Shown here: positions 25,489-32,680 of the stretch, piece after piece
How the letters are laid out: each line of letters begins with the position of its first letter
Position numbering within the stretch: the stretch's first letter is position 1
Assembly: GCF_040409955.1 (NCBI RefSeq)
Contig: NZ_CP123384.1
Location: forward strand, 372,001-436,000
Source: Salipiger sp. H15
Lineage (GTDB): Bacteria; Pseudomonadota; Alphaproteobacteria; Rhodobacterales; Rhodobacteraceae
Direction: 5' to 3'
DNA: 64,000 bases
Notes under the pieces: generated by a model
The model's database searches: none
What the model was told of the DNA's origin: nothing
What the model saw: only the letters and a program-made list of their open reading frames with translations
Program-made: the position numbers and the translations under genes

Positions 25489-25505
25489 GCTACGGAAACT
25501 GTAGC
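25489..25505. promoter_or_regulatory. Candidate HxlR operator
   Basis: A GCTAC-N7-GTAGC inverted repeat lies near the middle of the divergent promoter region between the HxlR regulator and the OsmC gene. Position and symmetry suggest an operator for the regulator. A single site was seen and there is no experimental support. Confidence 0.4.
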
Positions 25506-25590
25506 AGGTTTGCTCCACTTGCTGAACTGGATTGGCCGCGCCGCCGGTGCGAGCCTTGCCGCATCCCCCAGACGGCAGAGGAGCCCGGAG

Positions 25591-26127
25591 ATGACGGCAC
25601 GGACGGACAGCGACAGGAACCGCCACGCGCGCGAGGCGCAGCAGCGGGTGATCTCGGTCTTCGGCAAGCGGCCCGAGGCGGCGCGCAGCACCAACCACGG
25701 CACCGCCCGCGTCGGTGACGGGCTGGCCTGCGTCTACGAGCAGGACGGGCGGCGGATCGCCATCGACATGCCCGCGGCGGTGGGCGGCAGCGACACCGGC
25801 CCCTCGCCCGGCTTCTTCGGCCGCGCCGCGATCTGCGGCTGCGTCGCCATCGGCATCAAGATGACCGCCGCGCGCGAGTCCCTTCAGATCGACGCGGTCG
25901 AGGTGGAGATCGAGCAGCACTGGGACGACCGCGGCCTCTTCGCCATGGCGGGCGTGGCTGCGGGGCCGCTCGACACCTGCCTCGCGATCCGCGTCACCTC
26001 GCCCGAAGCGCCCGGGCTTGTCGAGGAGATGGTCGCACGCGCGCTGGCCTGCGATCCGTGGTTCCTTGCCTTCCGCGACGCGCAGAGGATGCGCACCGAG
26101 CTTGCCTGCAGCGCGGGGGCCGCGTGA
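25591..26127 (+). CDS. OsmC/Ohr family protein
   Basis: This is a 178-residue OsmC-like protein. Family features are the helix with the first Cys ('AAICGCVAIGIKMTAA', about 79-94), the strand 'IDAVEVEIEQHWDDRG' (near 101-116) and a second Cys further on ('PLDTCLAIRV'). OsmC/Ohr proteins reduce organic hydroperoxides or act in thiol metabolism using two cysteines; whether both are suitably placed here is not certain. The ATG at 25591 follows a GGAG site. It overlaps the methyltransferase by TGATG and is divergent from the HxlR gene. Confidence 0.8.
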   Translation: MTARTDSDRNRHAREAQQRVISVFGKRPEAARSTNHGTARVGDGLACVYEQDGRRIAIDMPAAVGGSDTGPSPGFFGRAAICGCVAIGIKMTAARESLQIDAVEVEIEQHWDDRGLFAMAGVAAGPLDTCLAIRVTSPEAPGLVEEMVARALACDPWFLAFRDAQRMRTELACSAGAA

Positions 26128-26954
26128 TGGAGCCGCGCCTGCAGACCCGCATCCAGCGCTACGGCTGGGATGCCGCCGCCGGGGTCTACCATTCCGGCTG
26201 GGAGGCGCAGCTGCGCCCGGCCCATGACCACCTGCTCTCGCTGGCCGGGATCGGCGCCGGGATGCGGGTGATCGAGACCGCCTGCGGCAGCGGGCTGGTG
26301 ACGGCGCGGCTCGCCGAGGCGGTGGGTCCCCGGGGGCATGTCCTCGCGACGGATCTCTCGCAGGGGATGATCGACGAGCTGCGCGCGCGGCTCGGATCGC
26401 GGCCCGGTGCCCCGGTCGAGGTCGCGCGCATGGCCGCCGAAAGCCTCGAGGTGCCGGACCGGTCCTTCGACGCGGCGATCTGTGCGCTGGGGCTCATGTA
26501 CACGCCGGAACCCGCGGCCGCGCTTGGCGAAATGGCCCGCGTGGTCGTGCCCGGCGGGACGGTCGCGGCGACGGTCTGGGGCGAGCGGCGCAACTGCGGC
26601 TGGGCCGAGGTCTTTCCCATCGTTGATGCCCGCGTCACCTCGGAGGTCTGCCCGCTCTTCTTCGCCACCGGCGCACCGGGGGCGCTGGTGCGCCTCTTCG
26701 AGGCCGCGGGGCTGGACCGGATCGCCGAGGACCGCCACGCCGAGACGCTGGCCTTCGCCTCGGCCGCCGCGCTGCTCGACGCCGTTCTGCTGGGCGGGCC
26801 GGTCGCGCTTGCGGTCAAGCGGCTCGGCGCGGCGGGCTGGGACGGGCTGCGGGACGACTTCCTCGCCTCGGTGAGGGACCACCTGCAGCCGGACGGCAGC
26901 TACCGCATCCCGGGCGAGTTCGTCACGGTCAGGGGCACGGTGCCGGAAGGCTGA
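26127..26954 (+). CDS. Class I SAM-dependent methyltransferase
   Basis: This is a 275-residue methyltransferase of the UbiE/Methyltransf_11 type. Motif I 'VIETACGSGLVTARLAEAVG' is near 49, motif II-like 'HVLATDLSQGMIDELRARL' near 72, motif IV 'DAAICALGLMYTPEP' near 116 and 'ALGEMARVVVPGGTVAATVWG' near 134. This is the layout of small-molecule methyltransferases; the substrate is unknown. Two-gene translational coupling with an OsmC protein and divergent HxlR control suggest a stress- or metabolite-responsive cassette. It ends 30 bases before the convergent hisD. Confidence 0.86.
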   Translation: MEPRLQTRIQRYGWDAAAGVYHSGWEAQLRPAHDHLLSLAGIGAGMRVIETACGSGLVTARLAEAVGPRGHVLATDLSQGMIDELRARLGSRPGAPVEVARMAAESLEVPDRSFDAAICALGLMYTPEPAAALGEMARVVVPGGTVAATVWGERRNCGWAEVFPIVDARVTSEVCPLFFATGAPGALVRLFEAAGLDRIAEDRHAETLAFASAAALLDAVLLGGPVALAVKRLGAAGWDGLRDDFLASVRDHLQPDGSYRIPGEFVTVRGTVPEG

Positions 26955-26984
26955 CGCCCGCCGGCGGCAACCCCCCGCCCCGCC

Positions 26985-28286
26985 TCAGCTGTTGAGCTTG
27001 CGCAGCCGCGCCGTCACCGAGAGCCCGTGCGCCTGCAGGCTTTCCGAGCTTGCCAGCACCTCGGCGGCGGGGCCGATGGCACGGAGCGCGTCGGGCGACA
27101 TCTTGGCCAGCGTGGTGCGCTTGACGAAGTCGAGCACCGACAGGCCCGAGGAGAAGCGCGCCGAGCGCGCGGTGGGCAGCACGTGGTTCGGCCCGCCGAC
27201 ATAGTCGCCGATCGCCTCGGGGGTCCACTGGCCGAGGAAGATCGCGCCGGCGTGGCGGATCTTCTCCGACAGCGCCTCGGGCTCGGCGACGCAGAGCTCG
27301 AGGTGCTCGGGCGCGACGCGGTTCGACAGCATTGCCGCCTCGTCGAGGTCGCGGGTGATGATGATCGCCCCGAAATCGCGCCAGCTCGCCCCGGCGATGC
27401 CGCGGCGCTCGAGCACCTCGAGCTGCCGCGCGACCTCGTCCACCACGGCGCGGGCAAAGCCGGCGTCGGGAGTGATGAGGATCGATTGCGCGCTCTCGTC
27501 ATGCTCGGCCTGGCTCAGCAGGTCGAGGGCGATGAACTCGGGATCGTTGCCTGCGTCCGCGATGACGAGGATCTCCGACGGCCCGGCGATCATGTCGATG
27601 CCGACCTTGCCGAAGACCCGGCGCTTGGCGGCGGCGACGAAGGCGTTGCCCGGGCCGGTGATCTTGTCCACCGGCGCGATGCTCTCGGTGCCATAGGCCA
27701 GCGCGGCGATCGCCTGCGCGCCGCCGATGCGGTAGATCTCGTCCACCCCGGCGATGCGCGCCGCGAGCAGCACCAGCGGGTTCACCACCCCGTCGGGCGT
27801 CGGCACGGCGATGCAGAGCCGCTCGACCCCCGCCACCTTGGCGGGAATGGCATTCATCAGCACCGAGGAGGGATAGCTCGCCAGCCCGCCCGGCACGTAG
27901 AGACCGGCGGCCGAGACCGGCGTCCAGCGCCAGCCGAGCGTCGCGCCGTCGGGATCGGTCCACTGCGCGTCCTCGGGCATCTGCCGCACGTGGTAGGCGC
28001 GGATGCGCTCCGCGGCGGTCTCGAGCGCGGCGCGCTCGGCCTCGGGCACCTGCGCGCAATAGGCCTCGATCTCCTCGGCGGTGAAGCGCAGCCCCGCCGC
28101 GTCCAGCTCGAGCCGGTCGAATTTCGCCGTCAGCTCCAGCACCGCCGCGTCGCCGCGGGCGCGCACGTCGGCGATGATCCCCGCGACGATGTCGTCCACG
28201 TCGGGACTGTCCTCGCGCTTGGCGCTGAGCAGCTGCGCGAACTGAAGCTCGAAATCCGGCTCGGTCGTGTCGAGAAAGACGGGCAT
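26985..28286 (-). CDS. hisD: Histidinol dehydrogenase
   Basis: This enzyme oxidises L-histidinol to L-histidine in two NAD-dependent steps, the last of histidine synthesis. The 433-residue protein has 'GPGNAFVAAAKRRVFGKVGIDMIAGPSEILVIAD' spread over about 222-255 (the family signature region), 'LLSQAEHDE' near 265 with zinc and catalytic residues, and 'RVAPEHLEL' near 328 with the conserved His. Length is typical. It lies in the Rhodobacterales-type order after murA and DUF2948, but with a cytochrome c gene on the opposite strand in between. Confidence 0.96.
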   Translation of the reverse strand: MPVFLDTTEPDFELQFAQLLSAKREDSPDVDDIVAGIIADVRARGDAAVLELTAKFDRLELDAAGLRFTAEEIEAYCAQVPEAERAALETAAERIRAYHVRQMPEDAQWTDPDGATLGWRWTPVSAAGLYVPGGLASYPSSVLMNAIPAKVAGVERLCIAVPTPDGVVNPLVLLAARIAGVDEIYRIGGAQAIAALAYGTESIAPVDKITGPGNAFVAAAKRRVFGKVGIDMIAGPSEILVIADAGNDPEFIALDLLSQAEHDESAQSILITPDAGFARAVVDEVARQLEVLERRGIAGASWRDFGAIIITRDLDEAAMLSNRVAPEHLELCVAEPEALSEKIRHAGAIFLGQWTPEAIGDYVGGPNHVLPTARSARFSSGLSVLDFVKRTTLAKMSPDALRAIGPAAEVLASSESLQAHGLSVTARLRKLNS

Positions 28287-28450
28287 GGGCGGTCTCCTTG
28301 TCGCGGCACTGATTAAAGAGAAGCGGCGCTCGGCTCAAGCCTCGAGACGGGGACGCCCGGCATGACGTGGATCAGTGACAGACACATGCCCGTGTCGGAA
28401 TATCTGGGGGCCGGAATGGGAGGATGCCGGCGCATTTCGAGGAGGACATC

Positions 28451-28849
28451 ATGAAATATCACGCAATTGGGGTGATTCTGATCCCGCTGGGCCTTGCCGG
28501 TGCCGCGCTGGCGCAGGACGCCGGCAAGACCGAGTACATGAGCGCCTGCGCCAGCTGCCACGGCGAAGGCGGCACGGGAGACGGCCCGCTGGCCGAGTAC
28601 CTGACCGTGACCCCGGCGGATCTGACGCAGATCGCGGCGCATAACGACGGCGAGTTTCCCCTGCTCAAGGTGATCCAGACCATCGACGGGCGCAGCGGCA
28701 CGCGCGGCCACGGCGGGCCGATGCCGGTCTGGGGCCAGCGGTTCAAGGAGGACCTGTCGGGCGAGATCGGCGTCTACGCCAGCGAGATCGTCACCCGTGG
28801 GCGAATCCTCGCGCTGGCGGAATATGTCGAGTCGATCCAGGCGAAGTGA
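28451..28849 (+). CDS. Periplasmic c-type cytochrome
   Basis: This is a 132-residue secreted mono-heme cytochrome. It has a Sec signal peptide (cleavage after 'GAALA', about residue 21), the heme motif 'CASCH' near 35-39, and the probable distal Met in 'GGPMPVWG' near 95. A partner is not obvious. It is a lone plus-strand gene inserted between two minus-strand genes of the conserved block (hisD and DUF2948). It starts at an ATG with GGAGGA seven bases upstream and is followed by a strong hairpin terminator. Confidence 0.9.
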   Translation: MKYHAIGVILIPLGLAGAALAQDAGKTEYMSACASCHGEGGTGDGPLAEYLTVTPADLTQIAAHNDGEFPLLKVIQTIDGRSGTRGHGGPMPVWGQRFKEDLSGEIGVYASEIVTRGRILALAEYVESIQAK

Positions 28850-28871
28850 GATCCCGCCCCCGGGAACGGCA

Positions 28872-28895
28872 CAGGCGCGGGAAACCCCGCGCCTG
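28872..28895. terminator. Perfect 10-bp hairpin between convergent genes
   Basis: CAGGCGCGGG (28872-28881) pairs with CCCGCGCCTG (28886-28895) around a 4-base loop. It lies in the 99-base gap between the cytochrome gene and the DUF2948 gene, which converge. The stem is strong but the U-tract is poor on both sides. Confidence 0.6.
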
Positions 28896-28948
28896 CTGTC
28901 CCGTCTCGCGCTGATCCGCGGAACGCTGTGCTTGTGCGGCGCCCCTGC

Positions 28949-29416
28949 TCAGGCGCCGTGGTCCGGCACCTGCCCCGAGATCGCGCGGTAGGGCCGGGTC
29001 ACGTCCTTGAGCCGCAGCTCCAGCGCCTCGACCTCGGCGCGCAGCGCGCCGTCACCGGCGAAGGTCAGCTCGACGATGCCCGTGCCATCCTCGCCCGGCT
29101 CGAAAGCGACCGACAGCAGCGAGAGCACCGTGTCGCGCTCGTCGCGGGAAATGCCCTGCGCCGCGACCTTCAGCACGTTCTCGACCACCAGCAGGCAGCG
29201 CACCCGCTCGGGCGGGGAGACATGCACCCCGTCCTCGCGGCGCAGCCGGTTGACCAGCAGCGCGAGCCGCTGATGGCGCTTCTCGAAAGCCACGTCCGCC
29301 ACGGTCAGCACCGCGTCCTGCGCCAGCGCCGAGAGGACCTGCAGGTCCTCCGGGTCCATGGCGCCAAGGTTCAGCGGCTGGCTGCCCGCGTCCTCGAATC
29401 TTGCGTCCTCGGTCAC
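28949..29416 (-). CDS. DUF2948 family protein
   Basis: This is a 155-residue soluble protein of the uncharacterised DUF2948 family, seen mainly in Alphaproteobacteria next to murA and hisD. The conserved opening '[22 protein letters not shown]' and the '[20 protein letters not shown]' region are clear. It starts with GTG at 29416, overlapping the murA stop (GTGA), so the two are translationally coupled. The function is unknown; coupling to the first committed step of peptidoglycan synthesis is the only clue. Confidence 0.88.
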   Translation of the reverse strand: MTEDARFEDAGSQPLNLGAMDPEDLQVLSALAQDAVLTVADVAFEKRHQRLALLVNRLRREDGVHVSPPERVRCLLVVENVLKVAAQGISRDERDTVLSLLSVAFEPGEDGTGIVELTFAGDGALRAEVEALELRLKDVTRPYRAISGQVPDHGA

Positions 29417-30684
29417 TCGCCCTTCACCCGTTCGATCTTGGCACCCACGCCGCGAAGCTTGCGGACCACGTGCTCGTAGCCGCGGTCCAGATGATAGACA
29501 CGGCTTACCACGGTTTCCCCCTCGGCGGCGAGACCCGCGAGAATGAGCGAGACCGAGGCGCGCAGGTCGGTCGCCATCACCGGGGCGCCCTTCAGCTTCG
29601 ACACGCCGGTCACCCGCGCGGTGCCGCCGTGCACGTCGATCTTGGCGCCCATGCGCAGCAGCTCGGGCGCGTGCATGAAGCGGTTCTCGAAGATCTTCTC
29701 TTCCAGCACGCTCTCGCCCTCGGCGGTGCAAAGGAGCGCCATCATCTGCGCCTGCAGGTCGGTCGGGAAGCCCGGGAAGGGCTCGGTGGTGACGTTCACC
29801 GCCTTCACCCGGCCGTTCTTGCGCGCCACCTTGAGGCCGGTCGCGGTCTCCTCGACCGAGATGCCCGCCTCGTCGAGCTTCTCGCAGAAGCTCTTCACCA
29901 GCTCGATCCTGCCGCCGAGGCACTCGACCTCGCCGCCGCAGATCGCCGGGGCCAGCATGTAGGTGCCAAGCTCGATGCGGTCGGTGACGACGCGGTGCGT
30001 CGCCCCGCCGAGCGTGTCGACGCCCTGGATCTCGATGGTCGGGCTGCCCTCGCCCTCGATCTGCGCGCCCATCTTGCGCAGGCACTGCGCGAGGTCGACG
30101 ATCTCGGGCTCGCGCGCGGCGTTGCGGATCACCGTGGTGCCCTTGGCGAGGGTCGCGGCCATCAGCGCGTTCTCGGTGGCGCCGACCGAGGCGAAGGGGA
30201 ACTCGACGATGCCGCCGCGCAGCCCGCCGTTCGGCGCCTTGGCATGGACATAGCCCTCGCGCAGGTCGAGCTCGGCGCCCATCGCCTCAAGCGCCTTGAG
30301 GTGCAGGTCCACCGGCCGCGCACCGATCGCGCAGCCGCCGGGCAGCGAGACCTCGGCATGGCCGAAGCGCGCCAGCAGCGGGCCCAGCACGAGAATCGAG
30401 GCCCGCATCTTGCGCACGATGTCATAGTCGGCGCGGGTCGAGCTCACCGCGTGGCTCGACATGGCCAGAACCTGCCCGTCGTTCAGCGCCTGCACCTCTG
30501 CACCCAGCGACTGCAGCAGAAGCGTCATGGTGCGGATGTCCGACAGGCGCGGCGCGTTGGTCAGCGTCAGCGGCTGGTCCGACAGCAGCGTCGCCGGCAT
30601 CAGCGTGAGGCAGGCGTTCTTCGCCCCGGCGATCGGAATCTGGCCCGAGAGCGGGCCATTGCCCGTGACGACGATCGAATCCAT
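29413..30684 (-). CDS. murA: UDP-N-acetylglucosamine 1-carboxyvinyltransferase
   Basis: MurA adds enolpyruvate from PEP to UDP-GlcNAc, the first committed step of peptidoglycan synthesis, in the cytosol. The 423-residue protein has the paired inside-out alpha/beta barrel domains. 'PISGAKNA'-type residues appear as '[13 protein letters not shown]' near 17, and the catalytic Cys is in '[14 protein letters not shown]' near 116. Because the Cys is present and not Asp, the enzyme should be fosfomycin-sensitive (family knowledge). Its ATG overlaps the stop of a 58-codon small gene (TAATG). Confidence 0.97.
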   Translation of the reverse strand: MDSIVVTGNGPLSGQIPIAGAKNACLTLMPATLLSDQPLTLTNAPRLSDIRTMTLLLQSLGAEVQALNDGQVLAMSSHAVSSTRADYDIVRKMRASILVLGPLLARFGHAEVSLPGGCAIGARPVDLHLKALEAMGAELDLREGYVHAKAPNGGLRGGIVEFPFASVGATENALMAATLAKGTTVIRNAAREPEIVDLAQCLRKMGAQIEGEGSPTIEIQGVDTLGGATHRVVTDRIELGTYMLAPAICGGEVECLGGRIELVKSFCEKLDEAGISVEETATGLKVARKNGRVKAVNVTTEPFPGFPTDLQAQMMALLCTAEGESVLEEKIFENRFMHAPELLRMGAKIDVHGGTARVTGVSKLKGAPVMATDLRASVSLILAGLAAEGETVVSRVYHLDRGYEHVVRKLRGVGAKIERVKGE

Positions 30685-30860
30685 TAGCTGTCCTTTTCAC
30701 TGCTCGGCCCGTGTTCGGGCTTGTTCTCGGTCCCTGACGCGACGTCGCCGCGCGCCTTCGCCTGGGCCTTCCGACGGGCGATATTCGCCTTCAGAGCGGC
30801 TTTCAAACGGGTTTCACGCTCCTGCGCGGGGGAAATTCGGGGGCTGTTTTTCGGCTCCAT
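30684..30860 (-). CDS. Small basic conserved-looking protein upstream of murA
   Basis: This is a 58-codon gene whose TAA stop overlaps the murA ATG (TAATG). The predicted product is charged and helical, with a central '[19 protein letters not shown]' segment and a polar, acidic C-terminus ('[11 protein letters not shown]'). I recall similar short Lys/Arg/Ala-rich proteins before murA in other Rhodobacteraceae, but I have no functional name for them. The ribosome site upstream of the ATG is weak (AAAG-rich). The tight coupling to murA is the main support. Confidence 0.65.
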   Translation of the reverse strand: MEPKNSPRISPAQERETRLKAALKANIARRKAQAKARGDVASGTENKPEHGPSSEKDS

Positions 30861-30995
30861 GAACTTTCTTTACTTGAGAGGCAAAAAACCGTCCAGATTG
30901 CGCTTGCACCCCCCGGCGTTTGCCCTTAGACACCGCGCCACGCCACGAGGCACACCGACGCAAACTAGCGCGGACGCCTCGAAAGGCGAACCGGC

Positions 30996-31070
<75 letters not shown>

Positions 31071-31448
31071 CTCAAATCCTTGAAATCACTGGATTTAACG
31101 ACGGACCGCCCAAGGGCGGTCGTTGGTGTTTGCGCCGCTGCGATCCCGCATCCGGCGACCCGCGCAGGTGTCCTGCCGCGCTTTTCCCTGTAAATCAGGC
31201 CTCTACCGCAGCGTGTCGCAGCGGCACCTGACACGCCTTATGGCAGCTCGCGAGCGCCTACCGTTGCGGCACCTCGATCGGTCACTCCGGGTGCCTCGAG
31301 CCGGCCCCGAAAAGCCGCCCCGACGTCACCCGGATCAGGGGCCGGACCGACCCGCCTCGCCCTCCCCTGCGTCACCCGAGTCGGCGACTCGCAGCCGCCG
31401 CGCGAGTCGCGAGTCACATGGCGCGAGTCGCTCCCTGCGGACGTAACG
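31071..31448. other. 378-bp gene-free stretch with hairpin and GANTC cluster
   Basis: No convincing gene is seen between the tRNA and the 3' end of the CYTH gene. A hairpin (GACCGCCC 31104-31111, GGGCGGTC 31114-31121) probably ends the tRNA transcript. Five GANTC sites fall at 31378-31382, 31386-31390, 31404-31408, 31411-31415 and 31425-31429; the first two form a perfect inverted pair. Short open frames exist in this DNA, but their composition is unlike that of proteins. Confidence 0.7.
31104..31121 (+). terminator. Hairpin after tRNA-Thr
   Basis: An 8-base perfect stem with a 2-base loop begins 34 bases after the tRNA and is followed by a T-rich run (TTGGTGTTT). It is probably the tRNA terminator. 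Confidence 0.5.
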
Positions 31449-31931
31449 TCATGCGCTCCGAGTGGGCACGCCATCGTCCGCCAGCGCCCGATTCCGGTAG
31501 CGGCGATCCTCGGTCACATCCGCGCCGAACCAGTCCGGCGGGGTGAAGGCGCGGGCGGCTTCGACCGAGTCGAACTCCACCTCGACCATCACCAGCGGTG
31601 CCAGCGCGCCGGCGAAGACGTCGAGCTCGAAGGTCGTGCCGTCGTCCAGCGCCCCTATATAACGTGTCTTCTCCAGCCGCCGCCCCTCGGTCGCGGGCCA
31701 GAGCGTGTCGAACTCGGCGGCACCGATGCCGATCTCGCGCTCCATCCGTTCGAGCCCGCCCTCGGACTTCAGAGTGAGGAAGAAGGCCCCGCCCTTCTCG
31801 CGCAGGCGCAGTTCGACGGAATCCCCCGCCACGGTGACATAGCCCTGCCGCACCGGCTTGGCCGTCAGCCCGGCAAGCCCCGGCAACCGCGCCACGAGGA
31901 ACTTGCGCTCGATCTCCACCCCGCCGCTCAT
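31449..31931 (-). CDS. CYTH domain (triphosphate tunnel metalloenzyme) protein
   Basis: This is a 160-residue single CYTH domain. The hallmark ExExK is seen as 'EIERK' at residues 6-10. Further tunnel strands with alternating charged residues follow: 'VELRLREKGGAFFLTLKSEGG', 'RMEREIGI', 'LEKTRYIG', 'TFELDVFAG' and 'MVEVEFDS'. CYTH enzymes bind triphosphates and many hydrolyse inorganic tripolyphosphate. It is the third gene of a CHAD - ParA - CYTH operon, its ATG overlapping the ParA stop (ATGA). Class IV adenylate cyclase activity is less likely without further evidence. Confidence 0.9.
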   Translation of the reverse strand: MSGGVEIERKFLVARLPGLAGLTAKPVRQGYVTVAGDSVELRLREKGGAFFLTLKSEGGLERMEREIGIGAAEFDTLWPATEGRRLEKTRYIGALDDGTTFELDVFAGALAPLVMVEVEFDSVEAARAFTPPDWFGADVTEDRRYRNRALADDGVPTRSA

Positions 31932-32680
31932 GCGCCGAACACCCGCGCGGCAAGCTCGTCATGCAGCGCCCGGTAGGCGGCGCCCGCCGGGCTCGACGGC
32001 GCGCTCGCCAGCACCGGCGCGCGGTGCACCCCCATGCGCTCGATCTCCGAGGCGAAGGGCACCGTCGCCCGCAGCAGCCGCTTGCCGTGCTCGCGGCGCA
32101 TCTCGTCCATCGTCTCGCCGTGCAGCGACTTCACCCCCTGCACCATGGAAAAGAACCCGTGCAGCTTCTTCTCCTTCAGGTCGTGGTCGCGGAAGAAGCC
32201 GCGCAGCTGCTCGAAGGTGCGCTGCGAGAGCGTCGTCGGGATCACCGGCACGACGATGGCGTCGGCGGCGCGAAAGACGTTCTCGGACAGGGTCGAGATA
32301 TTGGGCGGGCAATCGAGCAGCACCACGTCATAATCCCCCTTCACCGCCTTCAGCGCCCGCTTCAGCCGCGAGCGCGGGTTGCGCATCCGCGACAGGAACA
32401 CGTCGAAGTCGCGGAAGGTCAGGTTCGCGGGCAGGATGTCGAGCCCCTCGAAATCGCTGGCCCTTATCGCCCCGGTGAAGCGCTCCACGTCCTCGAAGAA
32501 GCGCGTCTCGGTCAGTTTCTTCGACGGCTTCACCCGGAAGTAGAAGCCCGAGGCCCCCTGCGGATCAAGATCGCAGAGCAGCACCCGCCGCCCGCCCTGC
32601 GCCAGCGCATAGGCAAGGTTCACCGAGGTCGCGGTCTTTCCCACGCCGCCCTTGTTCGAGTAGCAGGCGATGATCTTCAT
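31928..32680 (-). CDS. ParA/MinD-type positioning ATPase
   Basis: This is a 250-residue ParA-family ATPase. The deviant Walker A 'NKGGVGKTATSVNLAYAL' is near 9-26, the Walker A' region is 'LLCDLDPQGASGFYF' near 34-48, and the Walker B is 'YDVVLLDCPPNISTLSENVF' near 117. There is no N-terminal helix-turn-helix and no parB gene or parS-like site nearby, so it is not the chromosome-partition ParA. Both ends overlap neighbours by ATGA: CHAD upstream, CYTH downstream. By analogy with ParA-like proteins that position carboxysomes or other cargo, this one may position a polyphosphate-associated cargo (inference). Confidence 0.9.
   Translation of the reverse strand: MKIIACYSNKGGVGKTATSVNLAYALAQGGRRVLLCDLDPQGASGFYFRVKPSKKLTETRFFEDVERFTGAIRASDFEGLDILPANLTFRDFDVFLSRMRNPRSRLKRALKAVKGDYDVVLLDCPPNISTLSENVFRAADAIVVPVIPTTLSQRTFEQLRGFFRDHDLKEKKLHGFFSMVQGVKSLHGETMDEMRREHGKRLLRATVPFASEIERMGVHRAPVLASAPSSPAGAAYRALHDELAARVFGA

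Noticed and set aside
31238..31474. A 78-codon minus-strand frame in the gene-free stretch after the tRNA
   Set aside because: No ribosome site and no resemblance to a protein. It overlaps the GANTC cluster and the end of the CYTH gene.
31928..32680. Chromosome partition ParA
   Set aside because: No parB, no parS-like repeat, no gid/rsmG neighbours, and operon partners are CHAD and CYTH. A different cargo is more likely.
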